From Hymenobacter negativus (lineage in GTDB: Bacteria > Bacteroidota > Bacteroidia > Cytophagales > Hymenobacteraceae), in contig NZ_JAEDAE010000005.1 of NCBI RefSeq assembly GCF_016056375.1, positions 1 through 64,000 on the forward strand: 64,000 nucleotides of DNA. Reading direction: 5' to 3'. Below the pieces are notes generated by a model. The model made no database searches. It saw nothing but the letters and a program-made list of their open reading frames with translations, and was not told the DNA's origin. This document shows positions 51,757-60,112 of this stretch, piece by piece (within the stretch, counting starts at the first letter, position 1; each line of letters opens with the position of its first letter). A program made the position numbers and the translations under genes.

Positions 51757-52587
51757 ATGACTGCCCACACCTACGCCTACAAAGGCCCCATCCTCACCCT
51801 GGAGAACGTCTCCATCGCCTTCAATGGCGAACCCATTCTGCGCGACATCAACGCCCAGGTCCTTGACGTGACGCGGCCCAACATGCAGCAGGGTCAGGTC
51901 GTGGGCTTCTACGGCCGCTCGGGAATCGGCAAGTCGGTGCTGTGCCGCATCATGGCGGGCCTCATCCGGCCCGGCAGCGGCACCGTGGAAGTGGGCCTCG
52001 CCCAGCAGCCCGTGGAGCCCGGCATGGTGGGCTTTGTGCAGCAGCGCTACCCCCTCTTCGACCACCGCACCCTGCACGACAACCTGCTGGTGGCCGCCCA
52101 GCGCAAGCACGCCCCCGTCGAGGCCCGACAGCACGTTGAAGCCTACCTCGAACGCTTCGGCCTGGCCCCGCACCGGCGCAAGTACCCGGCCCTGCTTTCG
52201 GGCGGGCAGCGCCAGCGGGCGGCCATCGCCCAGCAGCTGCTCTGCTCCGACCACCTCATCCTGCTCGATGAGCCCTTCTCCGGCCTCGACGTGGCCATGA
52301 TTGACGAAGTGAAGCGCATCATCGTCGAAGTCACCACCATGGACGAGTTGAACACCGTCATCATCGTCTCGCACGACATCGTGACCACCACCGCCCTGGC
52401 CGACCGCCTCTGGCTGCTCGGCTACGAGCACGACGCGTCCGGTGCCCTCGTGCCGGGCGCCACCATCAGCCCCCAGCACCAATACAACCTAGCCGAAATG
52501 GGCCTCGCCTGGCACGAAAACGTCGAAGCCGAACCCGAATTCGCCCAATTCGTCGAGCACATCAAGCAGGAGATTCGCGGGAGTTAA
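51757..52587 (+). CDS. ABC transporter ATP-binding protein
   Basis: 276 residues. Walker A GRSGIGKS (53-60), Q-loop region FVQQRYPLF, signature LSGGQRQRAAIAQQLL, Walker B HLILLDEPFSGLD and switch His in IIVSHDIVTTT. The pattern fits the SsuB/NrtD/TauB type of importer ATPase. A short inserted segment before Walker A (VLDVTRPNMQQGQ) is slightly longer than usual. It is the fourth gene of the cluster. Its last four bases overlap the end of a convergent gene on the minus strand. Confidence 0.93.
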   Translation: MTAHTYAYKGPILTLENVSIAFNGEPILRDINAQVLDVTRPNMQQGQVVGFYGRSGIGKSVLCRIMAGLIRPGSGTVEVGLAQQPVEPGMVGFVQQRYPLFDHRTLHDNLLVAAQRKHAPVEARQHVEAYLERFGLAPHRRKYPALLSGGQRQRAAIAQQLLCSDHLILLDEPFSGLDVAMIDEVKRIIVEVTTMDELNTVIIVSHDIVTTTALADRLWLLGYEHDASGALVPGATISPQHQYNLAEMGLAWHENVEAEPEFAQFVEHIKQEIRGS

Positions 52588-52994
52588 ATATGTCCTGTAT
52601 GGCTTCTGTATGAACCTTGTCCTAAAGGCAAATTCAACGCTCCATTTCCGTCTTTATCAAGAGAAAAGCCTTCGATTTCAAATTTAAAGGCTTCTGATAA
52701 AGCCATAATTGTTGCAGCAGCGACAACTGAGCTTGAGCTATCAGCCAGCATGTCATTTACTCGCTTTATAGTAACAAGCATATTCACAGGTCTACCCGCA
52801 GAATACCGTTCAAAAAAATATTCTACTCCAAAATGAACCGCATAATTATACTTGTGTGGGAAGTCAAATTCTATAAATAATTCACCTGCTTCCCGTGGTA
52901 AAACTTCAATTGCTTCTGCTTCTAAAATCACAATAGCATATATCATCCGCCCATTGACTTGTTGAATAAGCCGGTAATTACTTTCTACTTTCAT
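52584..52994 (-). CDS. Hypothetical protein, AT-rich gene
   Basis: 136 residues, soluble, no signal. It contains GRPVNMLVTIKRVNDMLADS and SSSVVAAATIMALSEAFKFE, a strand-helix layout that loosely recalls domain IV of elongation factor G, but no family can be assigned. Codon use is AT-rich compared with the ABC genes. It converges on the ATPase gene with a four-base stop overlap (52584-52587). It might be an acquired accessory or immunity-type gene; no toxin gene is visible next to it. Confidence 0.65.
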   Translation of the reverse strand: MKVESNYRLIQQVNGRMIYAIVILEAEAIEVLPREAGELFIEFDFPHKYNYAVHFGVEYFFERYSAGRPVNMLVTIKRVNDMLADSSSSVVAAATIMALSEAFKFEIEGFSLDKDGNGALNLPLGQGSYRSHTGHI

Positions 52995-53068
52995 GACGGA
53001 GGCTGCTAATTATTTATGTGTAAATCGTGCTTGCATTTCAAGAAATCTACCTGGTTATCAATGCAAGT

Positions 53069-53365
53069 TCAACTCACCTTTCGACTCAGATTTAATTTCT
53101 TCATATCAAAGAAACAGACGTCGCAAACGAGTTTGATTCTTGCGAAGCTTTCAGATTCTTCGTTCCATTCGCCAACTTGCGTTAGCACTTCATCGCAGGC
53201 TTCACACCAAGCGTTGAGTTCGTCGTCCGCATAAATCACGCTTGGGTCAGAAGCGAAGGGCTCGTAAAAACCCACGGGCGTTTTCAGGTTCAGGTGCTGG
53301 CAAACATAGGCCGGGTATCGGTCGCCATGCGTGCTGCATTCTACGCGTTTGCTTTCTTCGCTCAT
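53069..53365 (-). CDS. Small cysteine-rich, probable zinc-binding protein
   Basis: 98 residues from ATG 53365; the frame is open up to 53473 but would overlap the divergent regulator. Cys/His pairs are regularly placed: VECSTHG, AYVCQHL, WCEACDEVL and LVCDVCFFDMKKL, which suggests one or two zinc sites. Acidic elsewhere (YADDELNAW, GEWNEESESF). No named family recognised. Composition is AT-rich near its 3' end. It is divergent from the sigma-54 regulator with 82 bases between starts. Confidence 0.65.
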   Translation of the reverse strand: MSEESKRVECSTHGDRYPAYVCQHLNLKTPVGFYEPFASDPSVIYADDELNAWCEACDEVLTQVGEWNEESESFARIKLVCDVCFFDMKKLNLSRKVS

Positions 53366-53447
53366 CGAATGGGTGTTTGGGTAAACCGCTTCAAAAGTAG
53401 CTGCCCAAGCTGACCGTTCTTTGCGGCCGCAACTTTCTATTTCAAAT

Positions 53448-54806
53448 ATGCCCACCGGTACCCTCCTCATCATCGACGACGAAGCGCGCTTGCGCCAGCT
53501 GCTGGCCCAGGTGCTGGAGCTGGAAGGCTACACCGTGCTGCAAGCCCCCGACGCCCGCCGCGGCCTCGAGCTGCTCCAGCAACACGCCGACGTGCTGCTC
53601 GTGCTCTCCGACGTGAAGCTGCCCGACGGCAACGGCGTGGAGCTGCTGCCCCGCTATAAGGCCGCCGCCCCCGATGCCGAAGTGGTGCTGCTCACCGCCT
53701 TCGGCACCATCCCCGACGGCGTGAAGGCCATGAAGCTCGGCGCGTTCGACTACCTCACCAAGGGCGATTTTGAGCAGCAGCTGGTGGTGGTGGTGGAGCG
53801 CGCCGCCGAAAAAGCCCGCCTCCGTCAGCGCGTCACGGAGCTGGAGCGCCGCGTGGGCCAGCAGTACACATTCGAGGCCATGATTGGCGATTCGGCGGAG
53901 CTGCGGCGCGTGCAGCAGCTGGCCCGCCAGGTGGCGCCCACCGACAGCACCGTGCTGCTCGAGGGGCCCACCGGCAGCGGCAAGGAGCTGTTTGCCCAGG
54001 CCATCCACCAAGCCAGCGGGCGCAAGGGCAAGGCCTTTGTGGCCGTCAATTGCAGCGCCTTCCCCAAAGATTTGCTCGAATCGGAGTTGTTTGGCTACAA
54101 GAAAGGCGCCTTCACCGGCGCGCTGGCCGACAAGAAGGGCCTGCTGGAAGAAGCCAACAACGGCACCCTGTTTCTGGACGAAATCGGCGAGCTGGAACTC
54201 AACGTGCAGGCCAAATTTTTGCGCGTGCTCGAAAGCCAGAGCTTCACCAAGCTCGGCGACACCAAGCCTACCAAGGTCAACCTGCGCCTGGTAGCCGCCA
54301 CCAACCGCAACCTCAAGCAGGAAGCCGCCGACGGCCGCTTCCGCCCCGATTTATACTACCGCCTCTCGGTGTTCACCATTCAGGTGCCGCCGCTCAAAAA
54401 CCGACCCGCCGACGTGGCCCCGCTGGCCCAGTTTTTCCTGCAGCACTTCGCCGCCCGCCTCAGCAAGCGCCTGCCAGGCCTCGCGCCCGAGGCGTTGGCC
54501 ATGCTGCAACACTACCCCTGGCCCGGTAATGTGCGCGAGCTGAAAAACGTGCTCGAACGCGCCGCTATCCTCGCCCCGAATGGTGAATTATTATCGGCTG
54601 ATTATTTGCCCGATGAGTTTCACGCGCTGGGCCGGCCCGTGAAGCCGGGCGCCGATGCGGCCGACGAAAGCCTGCGGGCGCTGGAAGCCCGGCACATTGG
54701 CAAATTGATGGGCGAGCTGGAAGGCAATAAGCCGGACGTGGCGAAAAAGCTGGGAATCGGGCTAACCACGCTGTACCGCAAGCTGGAAGAATACGGGCTT
54801 GGATAA
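53448..54806 (+). CDS. Sigma-54-dependent response regulator (NtrC family)
   Basis: 452 residues from ATG 53448. Receiver domain with IIDDEARLRQ, phospho-Asp D55 (LVLSDVKLPDG) and K in YLTKGDFEQQL. The AAA+ domain has Walker A GPTGSGKELFAQAI, the sigma-54 contact motif KKGAFTGALADKKG, Walker B GTLFLDEIGEL, and sensor VAATNRNLKQEAADGRFRPD. C-terminal Fis-type helix-turn-helix (LEGNKPDVAKKLGIGLTTLY). It activates sigma-54 promoters when phosphorylated. No kinase gene is directly adjacent; kinases at 56365 and 60113 are candidates. Targets unknown, possibly including the ABC cluster upstream. Confidence 0.94.
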   Translation: MPTGTLLIIDDEARLRQLLAQVLELEGYTVLQAPDARRGLELLQQHADVLLVLSDVKLPDGNGVELLPRYKAAAPDAEVVLLTAFGTIPDGVKAMKLGAFDYLTKGDFEQQLVVVVERAAEKARLRQRVTELERRVGQQYTFEAMIGDSAELRRVQQLARQVAPTDSTVLLEGPTGSGKELFAQAIHQASGRKGKAFVAVNCSAFPKDLLESELFGYKKGAFTGALADKKGLLEEANNGTLFLDEIGELELNVQAKFLRVLESQSFTKLGDTKPTKVNLRLVAATNRNLKQEAADGRFRPDLYYRLSVFTIQVPPLKNRPADVAPLAQFFLQHFAARLSKRLPGLAPEALAMLQHYPWPGNVRELKNVLERAAILAPNGELLSADYLPDEFHALGRPVKPGADAADESLRALEARHIGKLMGELEGNKPDVAKKLGIGLTTLYRKLEEYGLG

Positions 54807-54880
54807 TTGAGCATCTTAACCACTACCAGTAACTGAGCGACGGCTAGTTGTTAATTCTCTTTCAACCTCACAGCCTGTTC

Positions 54881-56209
54881 TTATTTAAAATACTCCACTA
54901 CCATATCTGTAACGGGCGATGTACGGTCGTTTGTTGCCACCACCGAAATACTGCTAACTACTACAATTCCATTGGTGCCGTCGGCAAACAAACGGAAGGG
55001 GTAAGCTTTGGTAGTGATGGAACGGCTTAGTGTTTGGTTGGCAGCGTCGTACACATCCACTCGCTGCTTCCAACCCACACTTATAGTGGATGCGCCAGCG
55101 TAAATAAATCTCCCGGTTGGGTCGTATGCAAACGACGTATAATTGGCAGTGCCGCGCAATAATTTCCCTTGAAACTGTAGGTTTTCATTGTAGATATTAC
55201 CCTCGCGGGAAGTGATGATGGTATTATTCGTCGGGCACACCTCGAAAATACCAGGAGTCATCAGCTGAGTACCGTCGAATGGAATGGCCGTATTAGCGGT
55301 GGGCAGGCCAGTTGATGAGAAGGTAAAGTACTGCAGGTCGTTCAGGCTCAGCCTCTGCACGGAGTCGTACCCATCTGAGATTCCCACTAGCTTGGTATTG
55401 GAGTTGGGCAGCATCTTAAGCCGGGTGATTTTCCTTCCACTGGCTGCACTCACCAACTGCTTGGTGGCCCGGCTGTATACTTTGAGCGGATGGCCCGCCG
55501 GGTCATCAACGGAAACAAAGAGCAGGCCCTGGTTGGCCACCACACTGCTGGCACTGGCCCCGACGTTGATTTCGTCAATTTTGTCCAGCGTCAACGCGTT
55601 GTACACCAAAACCCAGCCATCGGCGCGGGGCACATAAATTTCCGGCACCCCATTGTAGGTGGTCCGGTCACAATAGCCAATGGTGGCCGCGGTGTTTATC
55701 ACCTTCGTGATTGCATTGGTTGTCAGGCTATATTGGGTAATAACGCCCTTTTTATCAAAGAAGTACAGCAGTCGGCGCTGCGCATCAAACTGCACATCGA
55801 AAGGCTCCGCATGAATGGTTTTAAGGTTGGGCCGCTCAAAAATCACTGTATTGCTGCCACCGGCTGATGAGCTATAGACTCCAAGAGAGTTTTGCCTGAT
55901 ACCAACCACTGTATAAGTAAGATAAGGACAGTAAGCAGCTGTATTATCTACATACCGATTGTCGTCGAGAAAGGGAATAGCACCATCGCCAACCAGCGTG
56001 AGGTCGAAAAAGCTGCCGATTGGTGCAGTACCACGCCTTATCTGATACCGCGTGTGGTCGGGATTTGCTGGCTTCGACCACGTTAGCACTATAGAATCGC
56101 CTTGCAGCACAGGCTGGTTCAGCACAATCTCGTCCTTAACAGGGTCGGGCTCTTTTTTGCACCCAACCGCGACGAACATTAACAACACAAAAGCGAACAA
56201 CTGGCGCAT
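54881..56209 (-). CDS. Lipoprotein with FN3-like N-terminus and propeller-like region
   Basis: 442 residues. Lipoprotein signal MRQLFAFVLLMFVAVGCKKE (lipobox VGC, with Lys-Lys after the Cys, as seen in many surface lipoproteins of this phylum). A short fibronectin-like domain follows (about 28-120: DSIVLTWSKPANPDHTRYQI). The remainder (about 125-440) has repeated strand blocks such as AEPFDVQFDAQRRLLYFFDK and YTSFAYDPTGRFIYAGAST, suggesting a beta-propeller of six or seven blades. Likely a surface or periplasmic binding protein. No operon partner. Confidence 0.75.
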   Translation of the reverse strand: MRQLFAFVLLMFVAVGCKKEPDPVKDEIVLNQPVLQGDSIVLTWSKPANPDHTRYQIRRGTAPIGSFFDLTLVGDGAIPFLDDNRYVDNTAAYCPYLTYTVVGIRQNSLGVYSSSAGGSNTVIFERPNLKTIHAEPFDVQFDAQRRLLYFFDKKGVITQYSLTTNAITKVINTAATIGYCDRTTYNGVPEIYVPRADGWVLVYNALTLDKIDEINVGASASSVVANQGLLFVSVDDPAGHPLKVYSRATKQLVSAASGRKITRLKMLPNSNTKLVGISDGYDSVQRLSLNDLQYFTFSSTGLPTANTAIPFDGTQLMTPGIFEVCPTNNTIITSREGNIYNENLQFQGKLLRGTANYTSFAYDPTGRFIYAGASTISVGWKQRVDVYDAANQTLSRSITTKAYPFRLFADGTNGIVVVSSISVVATNDRTSPVTDMVVEYFK

Positions 56210-56248
56210 CTCAAAAAAGCATAAAGGGTAGAACTATACTATTGGCGG

Positions 56249-56256
56249 CAAAGTAC
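56249..56256 (-). promoter_or_regulatory. Weak promoter-like box for the propeller lipoprotein gene
   Basis: CAAAGTAC on the plus strand reads GTACTTTG on the minus strand, 40 bases before the ATG at 56209. It has TAC instead of TAnn, so it is a partial match. Confidence 0.35.
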
Positions 56257-56364
56257 AGCCCCCCGCGGTAATCGAAGGTCAATATGCTCGTCATAGGCAG
56301 TTTATGCCGACAGAAAGCCTGATTATTGGGCTGGGCCTCCTATACTGTCACGTTAGGGTTACGT

Positions 56365-59300
56365 TCAGTTGGCGTTGGTCAAGTCCAGCAGGAGCTGGCA
56401 AAGAGCAGTTTCCTCGTAGGGCTTGGTGAGGCAGGCATTCATGCCGGCGGCCAGGTAGGCGGCGCGGTCGGCGGCGAAGGCATTGGCGGTGAGGGCGATG
56501 ATGGGTAGGTTAGCGCGGGCTGCATCGGGGTGGCGGCGAATGGCCTGGGTGACCTCTACCCCGCTCAGGCCCGGCATCCGGATGTCGAGCAGGGCCGCGT
56601 CGAACGACTGGGCCTGCAGTGCGGCCAGGGCATCGAGGCCATTGCCCACGGCCTGCACCTGCACGCCCCAGTATTCGAGCACCACAATGGCAATGCGCTG
56701 GTTCACAAGGTTGTCTTCGGCCAGCAGCACGCGCAGGCCGCGCAGGGCTTCGTAGGAGGCATCGGACGGCGCGGGGGCCAGCAGCACGCCCGGCTCCGGA
56801 GCGCGGGGCAGCGCCAGCTGAAACGAGAACGTGGTGCCCGCATCAGGCGCGCTGCTCAGGCGCAGGGTGCCGCCCATCTGCTCCACCAGTTGCTGGCTGA
56901 TGGCCAGCCCCAGCCCCGTACCGCCGAAACGCAGGCTGGTTTCGGCGCTGGCCTGGCTGAAGGCATCGAAGATGTGGGCCTGTTCCTCGGGAGCAATGCC
57001 GATGCCGGTATCTTCCACCCAGAAGCGCAGCACGAGCTCCTGCGGCGTGTCGCGCCGCACCTCGGCCCCCAGCCGGACGTGGCCCTGCTCGGTGAATTTG
57101 ATGGCGTTCGACAGCAGGTTGAGCAGCACCTGATGCAGTCGGTAGGCATCGCCCACCACGCGGGGCACGGCGGTGCGGGGCGGCTCAACGTGCAGAGCGA
57201 GGCCTTTTTGCGCCGCCAGGGTAGCCACCATCTGGCCGGCCCCCTGCATGGCCACGGCCACATCGAAGGGGCCGTAGTTGAGCTCTAAGTGGTGAGTCGT
57301 GATTTTGGCCATGTCCAGCACATCGTTCACCAGCGCCAACAGGTGCTGCCCGGCCTCCTGCATGGCCCCCAGGTAGTCGAGCTGCGGCGCTGTGAGGGCG
57401 GTTTTGTGCAGCAGGGCCGCCATGCCCAGCATGCCATTGAGCGGCGTGCGGATTTCGTGGCTCATGCGGGCCAGAAAGGCCTCCTTGGCGCGGGCGTTTT
57501 CTTCGGCTTCCTGCTTGGCGTGCTCCAGGGCGCGCTGGGCCAGCACGCCGGGCGTCACGTCGTAGCCCGAGGCCACCACGTAGGGCGGGTAGCCTTCCTC
57601 GGTTACTTTATAGGTGTAGTAGTTGAGGTAGCGCCGCTCGCCAGCCCGGGTGCGGATGCTTATCACGCGGGGCTGCGGCAGGCTGGCCTCGTCGCCGTTC
57701 AGATAGGCCTGCACGGTGGCCTGGTGCTCGGGCGGCAGCACCTCGCGAAGGTCGCGGCCCACCAGCTGCGCCGCGGGCACGCCCATCAAATGCTCAATGG
57801 CCGGGTTCACGGAGAGCAGCTTGCCGCTGAGGTCGTGGGTACAAATCAGGGCCTGCGAGTAGTGCACCAGGTCGTGGTACTGCTTTTCGCGGCGTTCCAG
57901 CTCGTTGCGGGCTTGCTTCACAGCCGTGATGTCGGTGCTGATAGTGAGGACGTCGACCTGACCATCGGCCCGAAGCATGGGCCGCTTGTGCACCTGAAAA
58001 TACAGGATTTCGCCCGAAATCTGGGTGAAGGGCAGGTCCACGGTCAGCGCCTGCCGGGTATCCTGCACCCGCTGGTTGAGGCCGCGCACCTGGTCCCGCT
58101 CCTTCAGCACCGTGGGGTCATCCACGCCGGGCTGCTGATGCCGGGCGTGCAGCACTGCGTTGTTGTAGGCTCTGTTAGAAAACGAAACCCCGCCCTCGGC
58201 GCTCACCAGGTAAATCACGTTGGGAAGCGTATCCACAATCTGCCGGATAAAATCCTGCTGCTCCTGCAGCATGGTTTGCACTTCCTGCTGCAGCTTTTCG
58301 GCCTGGTAGCGGGCCGTGATGTCGATGCCCGAGCCCACTACCAGGCGCAGGGCGCCATCGGCCCCGAACACGGGCCGCAGGTGGCGCAGCATCAGCTGCG
58401 GGCGCCGGTTGGGCCCGGTGCGCATCTCCTCCCAGGTCACGTCCTGGCCAGTGCGCACGGCCAGGTCGAAGTACTGGTTGCGCTGCTGGTCCACGCCGGT
58501 GGGGTGCCGCTGCCGGCGCAACGCAAAATACTCGTCGTTGGTGAGGCCGACGATTTGCCGGCGCACCGCCGGGTCCGAAATCGACGACGGGTTGACGAAC
58601 AGGAAGCGGTGCTCCGCATCAAAAACCGCCACATCCACGGGCAGCAGGTTCAGGATGGACTCGTAGAATTCCTGCTGGCGGGCTATTTCCTGTTCGGCCT
58701 GCTTGCTGGCCGTGATGTCGGTGCCCGAGGCAATGACCAGCGGCGTGCCGTCGTGCCCCTGCACGGGCCGGTAGCTCCGCAGCAAGTACTGCGGGCCGGG
58801 GTAGGTTTCCTCCCAGGTCACCTCGGCCCAGGTGTGCAGGGCTTTGGCAAACGCGGCGGTGCGCTGCTCGATGATGGCGGCGGGCCGCCCGCGGTATTTG
58901 CTGGCGGCCTCGCTGGTCTGGCCCAGCATCCAGGCGCGAAGGGCCGGGTCGGGCTCCACCACCGGGTTGACAAACAGGTAGCGGTGCAGGGTATCGAACA
59001 CGGCCACGGCCGTGGGCACCTGCTCCAGAATGCTTTCGTAGAAGGTGCGCTGCTCGGCCAGCTGCCGCTCGGCCAGTTGCCGCGCCGTGATGTTGGTGAG
59101 GTACAGCGTGACAGTTTCCTCGTCGGGCCCGGCCACGGCGGTGCACAGGTAGTGCTGCCCGTCCACCGGCAATTCCTGCTGCTGGTGCTCGGGCACGCAC
59201 AAAGCCGCCTGCACCAGCGCGTACAGGCGCTGCGGCAAGTGGCCTTGCGCGTCGGCGGCCAGGGCTTGCAACAGGGGCTGGGCGGCCGGGTTGGCATAAA

Positions 59301-59904
59301 TCACTTCGCCGGCGGCAGTCAGGCGCAGGATGGGGTTTGGGGTTTGTTGCGGAATGAAGGAGAGCGTCCGAATCTCGGCGTCGCGCTGGTGGCGCTCAGT
59401 CACGTCGCGGTAGCAAATCAGGCGGCCGGCCCCCACGGTATCCAGCACCAGGTAGTCAAGCTCAACCATCCGCCCGTCGGCCAGCCGGAACACCTCGTGC
59501 AGAGCAGTTTGCCCCGCCGCGTTCAAGGCGTGGGCCCGGGCCGTGAAAGCAGCCGGGTCGGCAAATCGGTTATCGATGTAAACCGCCGAATACGGAATCG
59601 GTGGTTCAGCCTCCAGCGGCCCGGCTACCGGCGGCAGGCCAAACAGGTCCCAAAACTGCTGATTGACAAACTGAATCTGGCCCGCGTGGTCAACCAGCAC
59701 CAGACCCGCCGGCAGGTGCTGCACCAGGGCCGTGAGCTGCGTGTAATAGCGCTGGGCACCAACCGCGGCGGCGGCCAATTGCGCTTCGAGGGTAGCGGCC
59801 TGGGCCTGGGCAACGGCCAGGGCCGCTTCGGCCTGCTCGCGGCGGGCACGCTCGGCGGCCACTAGCGCGGCCCAGTCGGCATCGGATTGGGGTGCAGCAG
59901 GCAT
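56365..59904 (-). CDS. Hybrid sensor histidine kinase with about six PAS domains and a receiver domain
   Basis: 1179 residues from ATG 59904. No TM or signal peptide, so a cytoplasmic sensor. Coiled coil at about 15-50, then about six PAS-like units: LVQHLPAGLVLVDHAGQIQF, PNPILRLTAAGEVIYANPAA, LEQVPTAVAVFDTLHRYLF, LNLLPVDVAVFDAEHRFLF, IVDTLPNVIYLVSAEGGVSF and YSQALICTHDLSGKLLSVNP. HisKA follows with FLARMSHEIRTPLNG (H816), then HATPase (LLSNAIKFTEQG, DTGIGIAPEEQ, GGTGLGLAISQQLV). The C-terminal receiver has phospho-Asp D1107 in LLDIRMPGLSG and Lys in CLTKPY. With no Hpt or DNA-binding domain, output must go through a partner. Units 3 and 4 are very alike. Confidence 0.92.
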   Translation of the reverse strand: MPAAPQSDADWAALVAAERARREQAEAALAVAQAQAATLEAQLAAAAVGAQRYYTQLTALVQHLPAGLVLVDHAGQIQFVNQQFWDLFGLPPVAGPLEAEPPIPYSAVYIDNRFADPAAFTARAHALNAAGQTALHEVFRLADGRMVELDYLVLDTVGAGRLICYRDVTERHQRDAEIRTLSFIPQQTPNPILRLTAAGEVIYANPAAQPLLQALAADAQGHLPQRLYALVQAALCVPEHQQQELPVDGQHYLCTAVAGPDEETVTLYLTNITARQLAERQLAEQRTFYESILEQVPTAVAVFDTLHRYLFVNPVVEPDPALRAWMLGQTSEAASKYRGRPAAIIEQRTAAFAKALHTWAEVTWEETYPGPQYLLRSYRPVQGHDGTPLVIASGTDITASKQAEQEIARQQEFYESILNLLPVDVAVFDAEHRFLFVNPSSISDPAVRRQIVGLTNDEYFALRRQRHPTGVDQQRNQYFDLAVRTGQDVTWEEMRTGPNRRPQLMLRHLRPVFGADGALRLVVGSGIDITARYQAEKLQQEVQTMLQEQQDFIRQIVDTLPNVIYLVSAEGGVSFSNRAYNNAVLHARHQQPGVDDPTVLKERDQVRGLNQRVQDTRQALTVDLPFTQISGEILYFQVHKRPMLRADGQVDVLTISTDITAVKQARNELERREKQYHDLVHYSQALICTHDLSGKLLSVNPAIEHLMGVPAAQLVGRDLREVLPPEHQATVQAYLNGDEASLPQPRVISIRTRAGERRYLNYYTYKVTEEGYPPYVVASGYDVTPGVLAQRALEHAKQEAEENARAKEAFLARMSHEIRTPLNGMLGMAALLHKTALTAPQLDYLGAMQEAGQHLLALVNDVLDMAKITTHHLELNYGPFDVAVAMQGAGQMVATLAAQKGLALHVEPPRTAVPRVVGDAYRLHQVLLNLLSNAIKFTEQGHVRLGAEVRRDTPQELVLRFWVEDTGIGIAPEEQAHIFDAFSQASAETSLRFGGTGLGLAISQQLVEQMGGTLRLSSAPDAGTTFSFQLALPRAPEPGVLLAPAPSDASYEALRGLRVLLAEDNLVNQRIAIVVLEYWGVQVQAVGNGLDALAALQAQSFDAALLDIRMPGLSGVEVTQAIRRHPDAARANLPIIALTANAFAADRAAYLAAGMNACLTKPYEETALCQLLLDLTNAN

Positions 59905-60060
59905 GGCCGGCGGGGAAAGGTGGCAAAAGACCACGGCCGCTATTGGTAGCAGCGGCCGTGGGGGCGGCAGCCCAAGATACGGCCGAGCTCCCGGCAAACA
60001 AGCGCCGCCGCCCGATTCCGGCCCGGCCGGGACTACATTCATTCGGTTTTTAACCACATG

Positions 60061-60092
60061 CCACCCTGAGCATAGCGAAGGACTTTACCCCG
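60061..60092. repeat. Single copy of the CCTGAGC...GAAGGAC intergenic repeat
   Basis: CCACCCTGAGCATAGCGAAG then gactttacc. It resembles one arm of the repeat at 19007-19035 but has no complementary arm nearby. It sits in the short divergent region between two kinase genes. Confidence 0.6.
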
Positions 60093-60097
60093 TCCGC

Positions 60098-60105
60098 TTA
60101 CTTTG
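60098..60105 (+). promoter_or_regulatory. Promoter-like box TTACTTTG for the HAMP-PAS kinase gene
   Basis: TTACTTTG, one mismatch from TAnnTTTG, seven bases before the ATG at 60113. The short spacing again implies a very short leader. Confidence 0.4.
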
Positions 60106-60112
60106 CTTCGTC

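Noticed and set aside
53913..54300. Reading the sigma-54 regulator as an orphan PspF without receiver domain
   Set aside because: A full receiver domain with phospho-Asp D55 precedes the AAA+ domain, so it is an NtrC-type response regulator.
57289..59865. Long open frame on the plus strand opposite the hybrid kinase
   Set aside because: It lies antisense to a gene with clear PAS, HisKA, HATPase and receiver motifs; its Gly/His/Val/Arg-rich translation has no recognisable domain, as expected of a GC-rich shadow frame.
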